This document shows positions 35,597 to 46,105 of a stretch of 64,000 bases of DNA, one piece after another. The translations under genes and the position numbers were made by a program. Origin of the DNA: Symbiodinium natans (Eukaryota; Sar; Dinophyceae; Suessiales; Symbiodiniaceae); contig CAJNDS010000236.1 of the NCBI GenBank assembly GCA_905221605.1, forward strand, positions 457,501 through 521,500, in the 5' to 3' direction. The first letter of the stretch is position 1; the number at the start of each line of letters is the position of its first letter. Under the pieces are notes generated by a model that was not told the origin of the DNA, made no database searches, and worked only from the letters and a program-made list of their open reading frames with translations.

Positions 35597-36840
35597 CCCC
35601 CAGTCGTGTGCTCCTTCGAGGCTACGGCGTACGCGGCTGGCCGATGCCGGCCATGGGCCTACAAATCCAGAGGGTTTAGGGTTTAGGGTTTAGGGTTTCT
35701 GGTTTAGGGTTTAGGGTTTAAGGAGGTACGCTCATGGGCGCCGCTGGCGTTCAACTTTCAACAACCACTGGGCCATAGATGGAGGCTAAATATCAAGAAG
35801 AGTTGCTTCAGGCAGCTTTTTGCCCAGGACTGTAGATGCTGGGTATTGGGACGCTGCCTTTAGAAGCTCCCCTTCGCACACAACTCCGCTTAAGGCGGGA
35901 GAGCACTTCCTCATGGATGGGATCTGAGAGCCTCAAGGGCCTTAAACGCAATAAGGTGATGGGCAATTCGAGCGAATGTCGGAGCAAATTCCTGCCCTGT
36001 TCCCTACTGGAGTCCTAGGTGGCGGTCGTTGATGGCGAGTTCTTGAAGGCATGGCGGTGTTTCGCACGGCCATGACAGAAAACACGTGGGTATGTCCCAA
36101 ACAGGGGTATATACCCCATCTAGAAACGAATCCCCTTAAAGGGACCTCCCAAAAAGGGCGCCCCTATTTTCGGGAAACCCCACATGTCTCTGCGACAGGA
36201 GCCTCCGCTTCTGGCGCTCGCGAACGGCGTTGCGAGCCATTTGGCCCCTCGCAGCTGAAGATTCGCCCAAAGCATCCCACAGCCCTTCCTGCACACCTCT
36301 CTCATCCGGCTGTTTAGGGTTTAGGGCCTTTCGGGTTTAGGGTTTAGGAGGGTTTGGGGTTCCGGGAAGTTGGGACGAAGTTCGGGGTGTGGCATGCTGA
36401 GTTCCATGGTCTCTGCGCCTGCTCGCGGCACATGCGGCGCAAGCTCAGGAAATCATCGTGGGAGGCAACAAGCAGGAGAACGGCTGCTCACTTGCACTCA
36501 GGTCTGAGTAGGGGAACCTAACACTTCAGCCTGTGCATCGTAGAATCCCTGTGTTTGATCAGTAGATGCCAGTTCGCTACCTGGTGCTGTGAGGTTTCCG
36601 GGCCTTCTCCGAGCAGGACGGGGAGAAAGAAAGGGTGCGGTGCCGCAAACCCTAAACCCCAAACCTTAGACCCTAAACCCTAAACCCCAAACCTTAGACC
36701 CTAAACCCTAAACCCCAAACCCTATAGACCCTAAACCCTAAATCGTTTGCCTCCAGGAGCCAAAGAGGCCCTGCGACGGCAGCTGCAGCCTCAGATAAGC
36801 AAAAGAGAAACGAAGACGAGCCGCTGGAACACCAGGAAGA
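35597..36840 (+). CDS. Four phase-consistent exons of unrecognised gene D
   Basis: The exons are 35597-35673, 36199-36311, 36402-36501 and 36757-36840. Overhangs match at every junction. The joined frame reads VVCSFEATAYAAGRCRPWAY, LRFWRSRTALRAIWPLAAED, SLRLLAAHAAQAQEIIVGGN and AAAASDKQKRNEDEPLEHQE. Two of the three inner donors are GTTTAGGG, that is, the exon runs straight into a telomere-type tract. The end is acidic and Lys-rich. No family was recognised. It lies just upstream of the lactate dehydrogenase on the same strand. Confidence 0.55.
35671..35730. repeat. Telomere-type repeat array serving as intron start
   Basis: TTTAGGG units begin two bases before the donor of exon 35597-35673 and continue for about 60 bases. 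Confidence 0.8.
36645..36745. repeat. Telomere-type array with higher-order period
   Basis: CCCTAAACCCCAAACCTTAGA is repeated about three times, so the array has a 28-base super-period built of 7-base units. Confidence 0.8.
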
Positions 36841-36861
36841 GTGTCCGTGTGTCTGTCACAC

Positions 36862-37020
36862 ACACGCACGCACTCTCCCCGTGTGTGTGTGTGTGTGTGT
36901 GTGAGTGTGTGTGGGTGTGTGTATGTGTGTCTCTCTCTCTCACTCACTCACTCACTCTCTCTCTCTGTCCCTCTGTGTCTCTGTGTGTGTGTGTGTGTGT
37001 CTCTCTCTCTGTGTGCGTGT
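36862..37020. repeat. (GT)n and (TC)n microsatellites
   Basis: Alternating GTGTGT, CTCTCT and CACTCACT tracts lie between gene D and the lactate dehydrogenase. Cys/Val- or Leu/Ser-rich frames across it are artefacts. Confidence 0.85.
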
Positions 37021-37139
37021 GTGCGCGAGCCACGCCGATGCCCTAGATGCGAGACCGTGCGAATGCACGGCTCAAACACAGGTTTCAAGCTCGCCTCCGA
37101 TTCCCAGACTTCGACCTACGGTAGTTCCAGGTCGGTGCC

Positions 37140-38270
37140 ATGCCGAACCTTGTGGAGCCGGATACCCAATTCCGCGATCACTTCGTTGACTTCCGCGTAG
37201 CAAAGACCGTGAACACCATACCCTATGACGAGGCGATCCCCCAAAAGCCAGCCAAAGAGACGCCGCTGGGCAACCACAGCAGCAAAAAGGTGACTGTCGT
37301 GGGAATGGGTCAAGTCGGTTTGGGCTGCGTCGTTGCCATACTGAACCAGGACATATGCGGGACACTGGCGCTGGTTGACATCGCTGCAAAGAAGCTGGAG
37401 GGCGAGGCGAAGGACTTCCAGCAAGGAAGTGCCTTCCACCAGCACACTACAATTCTGGCTTCGGACACCTATGATGTGAGTGAGAATTCGGACATGGTCG
37501 TTATCACGGCCGGTGTCGCCCAGCAGCCAGGCGAGTCGCGGTTGAGTTTGGTGGACCGCAACGCCAATATCATGAAGAAGATCATGCCCCAGGTATTGAA
37601 GTATTCCCCGAATGCAACCATCCTCATTGTTAGCAATCCGTGCGACATCATGACGGCCATCGCCGCCAAGCTTGCGGGTCCTGACTTTCCACAGGGCAAA
37701 GTGTTCGGAGCCGGAACTTGCCTTGACTCATCCCGGTTCCAGACTTTGATCGCCCAGTCGATTGACTTGGATCCCAAGAATGTCCATGGGTACATCATCG
37801 GTGAGCACGGGGATTCTTCTATCCCGGTTTGGTCATCGGTCCGCGTTGGCGCACTGCCACTACTGGAGCCGGGCGAAGAGCCCAATGAGACGCTAAAGAA
37901 GATCCACAAGTCGGTGGTCAACTCTGCTTACGACATCATCAGCCTCAAGGGCTACACCAACTGGGCCATCGGCATGTCCACCGCTCACATTTGCAAGGCT
38001 GTGCTGAACGACACCCGCACCATCATCCCGGTTTCTACCTGCGTGCGCGGCCTCTACGACGTGGAGGGCGACGTCTTTCTGAGCCTTCCCTGCAGCCTCT
38101 CGAGCCAGGGAGTGCAGCGCGTGGCAGTGCTGCCCCTAACCGACTCCGAAAAGGCCACCTTCCAGAAATGCGCCAAAGGCATCTGGGAGGTTCAGAAGCC
38201 GATTTGGGAGAACTTGCTGCCACCAAAGGAGGTCAAGGCAGAGCCGGCTGAGCCCAAGTCGGAGGGTTGA
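37140..38270 (+). CDS. ldh: L-lactate dehydrogenase, intronless
   Basis: 376 residues from ATG 37140 to TGA 38270. The enzyme interconverts pyruvate and L-lactate with NADH. The Rossmann motif GMGQVG is at 55-60, with D80 for NAD. The substrate loop AQQPGESRL has Q128 at the position that selects lactate over malate, plus R134. SNPCD includes N166. DSSRF supplies D196 and R199, and GEHGDSS the catalytic H223. All residues of the LDH/MDH active site are present. An extra 40 residues precede the Rossmann fold and a Lys/Glu/Pro tail follows, so it is longer than the usual 310-330. No targeting peptide is obvious. It has no intron, unlike its neighbours, so a retrocopy origin is possible. Confidence 0.93.
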   Translation: MPNLVEPDTQFRDHFVDFRVAKTVNTIPYDEAIPQKPAKETPLGNHSSKKVTVVGMGQVGLGCVVAILNQDICGTLALVDIAAKKLEGEAKDFQQGSAFHQHTTILASDTYDVSENSDMVVITAGVAQQPGESRLSLVDRNANIMKKIMPQVLKYSPNATILIVSNPCDIMTAIAAKLAGPDFPQGKVFGAGTCLDSSRFQTLIAQSIDLDPKNVHGYIIGEHGDSSIPVWSSVRVGALPLLEPGEEPNETLKKIHKSVVNSAYDIISLKGYTNWAIGMSTAHICKAVLNDTRTIIPVSTCVRGLYDVEGDVFLSLPCSLSSQGVQRVAVLPLTDSEKATFQKCAKGIWEVQKPIWENLLPPKEVKAEPAEPKSEG

Positions 38271-39926
38271 GAGCGATTCAAGGTTTTGTATGTTTATCTC
38301 GAGATAATTCGAGTGATCTGAGCACCTACAAAAGTAGGAAAGCAGCTTTCAGAGACTCGAGACTGCCAGCTTACGACTGCAGGGAGGTATGTTTCAAGAG
38401 CGTCATCGGCGCTCTTTAATAGGCTCCCGCAGGCGTTGATACTCATCGTTTCAAGTTTGTGCTGTGAGCCAAGGGATCGTGCAACTGGTTTTAGGGCAAC
38501 ATGAGCTTCGGGGTTGGCTGCATCAGAGATGCAGGTTAGCATATCTTACCGATCTTACCGGTTCCAGTAAGGCCTGTTACGCTGGTCCCACACAAGGCCC
38601 TTGGAGTGTGGATCAGTTACACGTGACCGAAACAGCACAGGTCTCACTTGAGCCCATTGCGCAACGAGTCATGTTCATGGTGATCGCACCGTGATCTTGC
38701 TATGTTTTTGCACTTAAGGGCGGGTCAAGAAGTGCTGGCGATATCGTGACGAGAAGCCTGACTTGCAAAGAGCTTGTGGCATGAAGGCGCTAGAGTCGCT
38801 AGAGTCTGCCGGAATCCTCAAGGACATAGCTGCATTGCGTGGTGGCTTTCAAGTGCCGTAGCGCAATCACTTGGCTCTACAAGGTGGGGCCCCCTAGTTA
38901 TAAGAGTTATAGTCCCTCAACTACAGTTAGTATAGTAAGGTGGCCCCTCCTTGTAGCTGCAATCTCCAGCCTGCCAAGACAACGGCTGAGGCTTTGGCCG
39001 CTTCGTTCCGGCCGATGAGCCTCGCGCAGACCTGATCCGGCGCATGGTGCGCACGGTTTTCCAGGGTTGAGCCCTGCCACTACCTTGGGGACTTCAAGTG
39101 AACCCTAAAAAATGGGACTATACCCTCTGCGACTCCATGCCCTGTCAGGGTATATCGACCACAACCCTTTTAGGATTCATTCAGTCCGCAAGGTTGTTGT
39201 CTCTTATAGGTGGTAGCTGGCATGTCTGTTGAAAGCCGCATGACGTTGTCGGACACGCGTGGGCTAGGCATTGCTGGCACTCAGCATCTGCTTTGTGCAA
39301 TTCCACAATGTTCAAGTAGAAAGATGATACGCCGCAAATTGCCGCAATGCCACAGCCCGTCCAATTTGACAAACTCTACTTACGCACTAGATGGACACAA
39401 ATTTCACTAAAGACCTGCATGCCTGCACCCGAACTTTAAAGCGAATCGAAGCCTTGTAACCCGTGGGCCGCCAGGCCTGGGAGATAGCGGGAAGCCCTGC
39501 GCTGCTCAACTCGCCGTTCGAGGCCTTGAGACTGTGGTTCTGACACCACCACGGATTTGATGACGACGCCGACGATTGCTACTGCTACCACTTCTTCCTG
39601 GTACGATTACTGCTACTACTACCGCGAGCCGCGAGCACCGTTGGGACATGTGTGTGTGTGTGTGCGCTTTCCGCAAGGGATGTGCTTAAACCAATCGACT
39701 ATTGCTATGCGACTTTCGATTGCTCGTCCAACCATCAACCATCTCAATCATTTACAAGTCTATTGCTGTATTGCTGTACTATTGCTATTTCCCTATATCG
39801 CTTTTGTTGTTATTACAATTGCTAAGACTACTGCTGTTTGATTTTTCTAGTCGCCGAACGATTCCTGTCACCATTATAACTGCTATTTCTGCCGTTCTTG
39901 ATTTGCTGATGCTAAGTTGCCTTAGT
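38271..39926. other. Intergenic stretch without a supported gene
   Basis: No frame with convincing splice sites was found. A family 3 inverted-repeat element lies at 38877-38956. CCACCACTGCTAC-type and (TG)n simple sequence lies at 39550-39665. Confidence 0.45.
38877..38956. mobile_element. Inverted-repeat element, family 3
   Basis: CTACAAGGTGGGGCCCCCT at the left mirrors AGGTGGCCCCTCCTTGTAG at the right, 80 bp in total. The interior AACTACAGTTAGTATA is shared with the copy at 43392. Confidence 0.75.
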
Positions 39927-39998
39927 CCCTAAACCCTAAACCCTAAACCCTAAACCCTAAACCCTAAACCCTAAACCCTAAACCCTAAACCCTAAACA
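39927..39998. repeat. Longest perfect telomere-type array (CCCTAAA)
   Basis: Ten consecutive exact CCCTAAA units, 72 bp, lie inside the window and far from any end. Confidence 0.9.
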
Positions 39999-40301
39999 AT
40001 TCGTAAACCCCGGCTGGACATGGTACAACCTCCCGATGGCCAGCCTGGGTCCGTGAAAGTGGCAAGCCCCATAAGATGCCCTACAGACGAACTACTACTT
40101 GCTTCAGAACCCCCCCTCCACAAAATAGAAGATAATAATCCTATGTAATATTTCCCTTCTAAGGAAGAACATTTTACTACCATTTGCTTAAGAACCCCCC
40201 CCCCCCCAAAAAAAAAAAAAAGATATATATATATATATACATATATATATTACCCTTATTAGCAAGAACATTGTTTCTTTTGTTTTTTTTTTGCTCGGCA
40301 G

Positions 40302-40966
40302 GAAGTGCTGCAGGTGGTGCAGAAGGAGTTGATCCCCGTGGGGCGGCTTATCAGGGTGGAGACATGCCCCGAATGTCACGAAGCCACGTTTGGACGCAAA
40401 GGTCAACGGACCAAAGGAGGGACCCTTATAAGGGACCTTAGAGGTTATTTATGGGCTACGTAGGAGAATAGGGACTATATAAGATATATATATATATATA
40501 TATAGGGGTTATATAGGGGAATAAGATTCAGGGTCGCTTCGAGGGGACCCTCCTTCTATCACCGTAGTATTAAAAGAGTTCGATCACTGCAGGCCTACGA
40601 AGAGGAGCTGGGCCCAGGCCTGGTCACCAGGGGGCACTGTTGGGGTTTAGGGTTTTAGGGTTTTAGGGTTTTAGGGTTTTAGGGTTTAGGGTTTAGGGTT
40701 TAGGGTTTAGGGTTTAGGGTTGTGGATTGTTGCATGTGCTAGCTGTTCAGCAGTGGTGAGCCCCCTTTTTAAATAGATCTCGACTTTCCCAAGCTGGTGT
40801 CCTTTATTCGAAATATGCCTCAGATGCTTCGCAGCCGCAGCTGCTCCACGACGCGATTGCCACCGACTTCTCTTTCTTGGCCCAGGCAGGCTTCGTGAGG
40901 CAGCTCGTGCAAAGCTGCCGGCTGCACGCTTCCGAGGAGTCCGTTTTGGATCAGGGCTTCATAAAG
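40302..40966 (+). CDS. Three candidate exons of unrecognised gene E
   Basis: Exon 40302-40401 (CTCGGCAG acceptor, GTCAAC donor) reads VVQKELIPVGRLIRVETCPE then CHEATFGRK. A short exon lies at about 40593-40632. Exon 40835-40966 (TTCGCAG acceptor, GTGGCC donor) reads HDAIATDFSFLAQAGFVRQL then VQSCRLHASEESVLDQGFIK. The phases allow one frame with a GC donor at 40633. The CPEC pair suggests a metal site. A telomere-type array at 40639-40725 fills the second intron. Family not recognised. Confidence 0.55.
40639..40725. repeat. Telomere-type repeat array (TTTAGGG and TTTTAGGG)
   Basis: Twelve or so units lie in an intron of gene E; the first five have an extra T. Confidence 0.85.
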
Positions 40967-41055
40967 GTGGCCGTATCTGGCACAGCTAGATGCTTATCCG
41001 GCTTCGGAGTTTTGAAAGTTTAGACGTTTAGCTGTTTAGCCTTGAGCCAGAGCAG

Positions 41056-41558
41056 TCATGGACGGCTACGCCCGGCCGCAGGCCGCCCCCGAGCCAGGCA
41101 ATGGCGGAGGTGGAGAGGTGCCCAGAGTGCCCAGAGTGCCCAGGACCGCGGAAGATGTGTGCGCACGACGGTGAAAGGAGGTGTTGGTCTTGGACCGGGA
41201 GATGAGTCCCTGGGAGTTGCAGGAGAAGATCCTGGAGGAGGTGTGGGTTTCGCCCTTGCACCTGCAAGTTACTCTTAAGATGCACCACCAGCTCACAACG
41301 GTCGCTCCGTCTTCCCTGGGGCCGGGATCTCCCTACTTGGGGCGGGGAGAGACTCAACGAGGTCAGCTGCACAAGTGCCAGCCTCTTCGCCAGTGGCAGA
41401 AGCAAAGGAGGGAGCACATGATGCGCGCGGTGGAAAGGAGGAAGGAGGAGGAGATCCAGGCGTATACACCTTCGTCAGGTGATGGAGGAGGACTGATCGG
41501 AGCTCACCATGACGACGTGGTCAACGCCCCCCGCACTCGTAAAGGCCCGGCAACTTAG
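41056..41558 (+). CDS. Candidate exons with CPEC motifs and a charged helical region
   Basis: Exon 41056-41170 (after AGAGCAG, donor GTGAAA) reads AEVERCPECPECPGPRKMCA, a Cys-rich segment with three 9-base repeats (CCCAGAGTG). Overlapping downstream, a frame at 41178-41558 reads SPWELQEKILEEVWVSPLHL, then QKQRREHMMRAVERRKEEEI and ends in TAG. The two cannot be joined by any usable intron, so one boundary or frame is wrong. Both are protein-like. Function unknown. Confidence 0.45.
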
Positions 41559-42093
41559 CCCTAAACCCTAAACCCTAAAAGGCCGCCTCAAGGCCCCTGC
41601 GCGACAGCAAGCTTCCAGCCCTTTTGTCGAGCTGCAGTTTGGATCAGTTTAACGGGCTTTCCAGCCTCACCTTTCTCCAAGGTTCGCGCATCGATTGTTT
41701 TGGCTCGCGGCGCAGCAGTAGATGATCCAGCGTGAGTGCAGGTCGATATGAATCTGCAGGGCTGCAGAAACAGGACAGTGCAAGGAATCGAATCGACAGG
41801 AGCGACGTATGAAGCGCGAAAGTCTCAACAATCGCTCCGCAAGGCTGAAACCTCGCCTGGACACAGCTGGCTCGGTTCGTAAAATGCGTGCAGGACGCGA
41901 GGGTGCAAGGTCTGCTGTGCCCAGCTGTATAGTACATGCTCGCGACACGCCTCGTACAAGACGGGCACAAGGTGAGAGGTTGAGGCGGAGGGCCTTGGTG
42001 GTTGGACTGGCCCTCAACCCCTTCTTGAGACTGTAATCCGGGTTTGCGCGCAGACTTTTCGTGCCGAGGGCCCGACACCACAGTCTTGTGCAG

Positions 42094-42166
42094 GTGCAGC
42101 TCATCTCAGAGCGCCCGGACCCCAGCATGATTGGCTTCCAGGGTCCTGGCAAGAAAACGGCTACTG
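42094..42166 (+). CDS. Candidate exon of gene E
   Basis: After CTTGTGCAG the frame reads VQLISERPDPSMIGFQGPGK then KTATE. A family 1 inverted-repeat element starts within 12 bases of its end. Confidence 0.45.
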
Positions 42167-42177
42167 AGTTGGGATCC

Positions 42178-42293
42178 TACGTGGGGGTCTACGAGAATAG
42201 GGCACCCCCCCCCCAAGAAGTACCCGCAAATAGTAGGATCCCCTTAGAAAAAGGACCCAGGAAGGTACCCCAATATCGTAAACTCCCAAGTGG
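42178..42293. mobile_element. Family 1 inverted-repeat element
   Basis: ACGTGGGGGTCTACGAGAAT at the left mirrors ATATCGTAAACTCCCAAGT at the right. The interior has AATAGTAGGATCCCCTTAG as in other copies. Confidence 0.6.
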
Positions 42294-42339
42294 CTTTCGA
42301 TGTGACATGTTTATCGTGATGCCTGGTGATGTTTTAGAA

Positions 42340-42682
42340 GGCCGAGCTGCAAGATGCTGCAGTAAAACTCGCCTGTTTGGAGTGGCATTTCTTAGAAGCC
42401 AAGTCACAGAGTCTCACAGCAAGGCAACCTCGTAGGCCGCGTGCAGCACAGTTGCCATACCCAATCGGAACAGGGCAGGATCTCAGAGGTGAAGTCAGAC
42501 GAGTTCATTCGAAGGTGTCTTGCCTGTTTTGCTTGCCTTTGCTCGCTGAAGGGTGCAAGTGGCCCTGCATCTTCGACCCCCGAGGCTTGTCAGCCTCAGG
42601 CCAGTGCAAGTCGCTGTTCCGGTACCAGTTCGACGGCTACAGGCGGGCGCATGCTGTGGGGATTGCAGGGACTTTATGCTGA
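42340..42682 (+). CDS. Candidate exon(s) of gene E, up to 114 residues
   Basis: One open frame reads ELQDAAVKLACLEWHFLEAK, then GCKWPCIFDPRGLSASGQCK and LFRYQFDGYRRAHAVGIAG before TAG. An in-frame intron (GTGAAGTC to CTGAAG, 42489-42550) may separate two exons. The second part has paired Cys and aromatic residues. Function unknown. Confidence 0.5.
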
Positions 42683-43020
42683 CCGACATTCAAGAAGTAC
42701 TAGAGTAACTATAGCCAAGTACACGCGAGAAACTTTTTCGAGTCGTGCATGTGCATGCCGTTGCTTGGCCGCAGGGTAACATAGGTGAGATTGCATGATG
42801 ATAGGTGAGGCCTGTACATGTGCAACTCCCAAGGGGCCAGGACGCCTTCCATGCCGCCGAGTGGTGTTCTCGGTGAAATGTGGCTTCAGGACTCGCAGGC
42901 GTTTCATCTTCCCCCAGTCGGTAGTCTCGGGCTCGTGATCCAAAGGAGAAGCTCTGGTGGCTGAGGCTGACGCTACTTCTGGGCGTTCCAGGCGATGGCG
43001 TTGCTGGAAGCCAAGGGAAA

Positions 43021-43200
43021 GACAGAGAGAGAGAGAGAGACACCTGCGCATGGGGGGGGAGGGGTCTCTTAAAGCCCCTTCTGCCCGGCAGGAGAATAAG
43101 CAGAGAGAGGGACAGACGAGAGAGACGGAGAGAGAGCGAGCGGGGGCACCTGAAGACTGAAAGAAAGAAATGAATGAAAGAAAGAAAGAAGGAGAGGACC
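43021..43200. repeat. (GA)n-rich microsatellite region
   Basis: GAGAGA and GAAAGAAA tracts lie on either side of a short unique piece. Further GA tracts lie at 43660-43695 and 43869-43890. Confidence 0.75.
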
Positions 43201-43236
43201 AGGGAAGAAGAAGGCAAGTGCGAAGCCCGAAGTAAG

Positions 43237-43314
43237 GGACTCCTTCAAAGCAAGAAAGCGCCCCTTGCAATGTACGATGCTTTCGAGAATGGACTGGCTC
43301 TCGGCCTTGTTCCG
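43237..43314 (+). CDS. Candidate exon of gene E (26 codons)
   Basis: Whole-codon exon after AAGTAAG, ending before GTGAGC. It reads APLAMYDAFENGLALGLVP. A short exon ERRGNPE at 43539-43559 follows in phase. Family not recognised. Confidence 0.5.
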
Positions 43315-43391
43315 GTGAGCTTGTCATGTGCGTTTTGCCAGAAAGCCGCCTTCCGACTCGACCCATACACAACCCTGTTGACAAGGACCAC

Positions 43392-43521
43392 TACAAGGTG
43401 GGGACCCCTATAGTTATCAGTAGAGTTAGAAGAGCCCTAAATTGGGTTATACGGATCCTAATTTAGGTTATAAGTCCCTGAACTACAGTTAGTATACTTA
43501 GTAAGGGGGCACCTCCCTGTA
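43392..43521. mobile_element. Inverted-repeat element, family 3 (longer copy)
   Basis: CTACAAGGTGGGGACCCC at the left mirrors GGGGGCACCTCCCTGTA at the right. It lies between the two short exons above. Confidence 0.7.
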
Positions 43522-43733
43522 CGAGCTCCCACTTTGCTAAGGAGCGACGTGGCAACCCGGAGGTGCGACGAAAGCAAGGGGCTTGGCCTCTCCTTGAGAC
43601 ACCCAACTTGGTTTTACTTTGGTTCTTGCATAGAAGCCTTAAACCCTAAATCCTAAAATAGAGAGGGAGGGAGAGAGAGAGAGAGAGAGAGAGAAATCAT
43701 GAGCATCAGCTGGGTTGGCTGCCAATCCAAAAC

Positions 43734-43856
43734 GGGCGTCCCTTTTAATCGCTTTCTGTGTCTTCAAACGAGCAAAAGGGACACCCTAAGTGCTTTCTTG
43801 TGGGGTGTCCCTTTTCCTCGCTTGAAGATGCAGAAAGCGATCAAAAAAGGACACCC
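43734..43856. repeat. Large perfect-looking hairpin, 53-bp arms
   Basis: Arm 43734-43786 and arm 43803-43856 are reverse complements with few mismatches. TCGCTTTCTGTGTCTTCAAA pairs with CTTGAAGATGCAGAAAGCGA, and AAAAGGGACACCC with GGGTGTCCCTTTT. The loop is 16 bases. Both sides are flanked by GAGAGA tracts. It is non-coding. Confidence 0.85.
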
Positions 43857-44199
43857 ATTCCATCGCCCATAGAGAGAGAGAGAGAGAGAGTGCGGCGCCC
43901 CCAAGAATTAATGAGAAGACCCCGCCCACCCAGGTCCCAAAGTAGCTCAGTGAAGGGCGAGGTAATGCACTGTGGCAACGTTGTTGCCACATCCTGTCCA
44001 TAGTCAGATCATGTCAGGTCCGCATATCGCAGCCATTTTTGGATTTGCCACATCAACGCTACCAGTAGCTGCCGCGCCTCCTTACCTTCGGACCATCGGA
44101 CGATGCTGCCGGCTGTTCCCCCAAGAGCAACTCGGGAGTTGAAGGAGAAAGGTTTTTTGGGGAGTTTCGAGTCCTGCTTGCAAGTGGTGTTTTTGTAAG

Positions 44200-44553
44200 C
44201 CCTGCTTGTTGCATCATGTGCACGACATTGGAGAACTGCAGCTGTCACTCTGCACGTGCACAAAGAAACGCATACTTAGAGGCCCAGGCTACTTCACTGA
44301 ATGGCCACGGCCAAGCGTCCAGCGAATGCCTGACCTTTCCATTGTTGCGCATCGCGCCACGGGCTGCTGGAAGCCCACCCTAATATGTGCCCGAAACCCT
44401 ATAAACGTGCGCACAAAGCAGACTTCGCCCATGATTCCGCAAACACCTCATACCCAGGCAAGTGCTCCTGTCGCCGTCGTTGTCGCCCGCCCATCCGTGA
44501 CCTCAGTGATTCGCCCAAGCATCCTCCGAAGTACTTGGAAAGTTGCCAACGAG
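44200..44553 (+). CDS. Candidate exon of gene E, 118 codons
   Basis: Whole-codon exon after TTTGTAAG with donor GAG|GTGAGG. It reads HDIGELQLSLCTCTKKRILR, then YFTEWPRPSVQRMPDLSIVA and VARPSVTSVIRPSILRSTWK. It is basic and Pro/Ser/Thr-rich in its second half. An overlapping minus-strand frame at 44009-44190 is also protein-like but weaker. Function unknown. Confidence 0.5.
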
Positions 44554-44854
44554 GTGAGGCAGGGTTTCTGGCTAGGATTTGGGAGTTGAAAGTTGGGGGC
44601 TGAAGGTTAAGAATCTTCTGTGGGGTGCAAGCAAAAGCACAAGGGGCGCGGGAGGGGTTTAGGGCCGCAAGCCATGCCAAGGGACAGCATGAGCCTTGAA
44701 GAAGTGGTCCTTGGATCCTCGTGTTAGTCAGGGTAGGCTTCTCTTGTGCGGGGCTTACAGGCAGCCCTTGTTTTTTGCCCTTCGTGCCATCGGGGTAGAG
44801 TTTCGCAGAATCCCCACGTGAGGATGTGATCGCCCACAAAGCCGTCATGCTACC

Positions 44855-44896
44855 CCACCCTAAACCCTAAACCCTAAACCCTAAACCCTAAACCCT
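44855..44896. repeat. Telomere-type repeat array (CCCTAAA)
   Basis: Five or six exact units. Confidence 0.85.
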
Positions 44897-45067
44897 TCTT
44901 GACTTGGACAGGTCATCTGGCCTTGCAGCTGCCAAGCCGCAATTTGAGGTTGAAAGTTGGAGTGGGCAACCACAAAAAGGCAGCTTGGGGAGGGCATCCC
45001 TCATTCCCACAATTCACTTCCTCAGAGGCTCTATGTAGGTTGCAAGGCGTGTCTTGAAGCTTGAGGA

Positions 45068-45540
45068 TTGGGGGCGTCCGGGAAGCAGAAGAACTCAGAC
45101 TTTGGGTGCTCCAGTAGTCCGGTCGAAGCATCTAATGCTCCAGGGAGGTACGTCAAGAACCCATGTTTCAATGGCAAGTGCTCCCTGGGCTTTCCTAAAG
45201 CATTGGCCACAAGCAATAGCCACGACGCCATGAGTCCCACACGCAAACCATGTGGAAGTTGTCCGAGCCCTTCCTTCCCGCTGCACACCTTCCTTGCACC
45301 TGCTTTGCAGAGGTTACGCCCTTTGCACTGCGCCCGTGCGCGCTGCCGCATTGTTGGGTACTGCACTGGGCCTCCGGCGAAATCGGCGGCGTCCGGCAAG
45401 GAGGACTTCCAAAGCTTTGGGATTTGGGGTTTTAGCTTCGGGGGCAGGACGAAGAGTCAAACCTGCATTGAAGCTTCTTCGGACATTTGCGCATTGCCTA
45501 GCCTGCCGTCGTGCGAGTGTGAGCGTCGACCTCCCCCCCC
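45068..45540 (+). CDS. Possible exon, Cys/Ser/Pro-rich
   Basis: One frame stays open (CARARCRIVGYCTGPPAKSA near 45330-45385) up to a 20-base C run. All three frames look similar here, so support is weak. The end carries a copy of the GAGNGTCGA motif (45492-45530). Confidence 0.25.
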
Positions 45541-46105
45541 CCCCCCCCCCCAAAAAAAAAACACGGAAAACAAAAACAAGAGCTCCTGGAGCAGGATCGG
45601 TGGGAGCGTCTCATGAGCCTTGGCTGCAGGGACAGGACACGGGTTCGTTGCTCCAAGTTTCTCTTGTTAGCCCGCAAGAAACGGCAAGCATACGCAAGCA
45701 TACTGTAGATAGAACACCAGAAAAGCAGGATTTCTCGTAGGGTCGAACTGCTTTAGGATGCACCCAGAGGCAATACCTTACTGCGGGGGCAGGGGTGGTG
45801 AGTTCCGTCACCCTCCTGACAGCCGCTCAGGGCAATGTTCGAGAGTGTAGCGGCATGAGAGCCTACACACATGAATCAAAGTCTTTGTTTCATTGAGGGA
45901 AGGGGGGGGGGGGGGGGGCTTTGGGGAGACAAATCCCGAGGTCAACGGAAGCCGCAAGCGCGAGCGCCGAGTCCGCTGGCGCACATGGCGCAGGCCCCCG
46001 AAGTATGTGGCAGGGGTTCATTGGTTGGTGGAAGTACATGCCTTGGTAGCTGAGTGAGTACACTTTACACTTTTTGGGATACTATAATCGCCTATAGAAC
46101 TGAGA

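Noticed and set aside
36747-37200. Cys/Val- and Ser/Leu-rich frames
   Set aside because: They translate (GT)n and (TC)n microsatellites.
37140-38270. Malate dehydrogenase
   Set aside because: The substrate-loop position holds Gln, and GEHGDSS and DSSRF match lactate dehydrogenase.
41171-41175. In-frame TGA suggesting a recoded stop or pseudogene
   Set aside because: The upstream exon reads better in another frame with a GT donor at 41171, so the stop is probably intronic.
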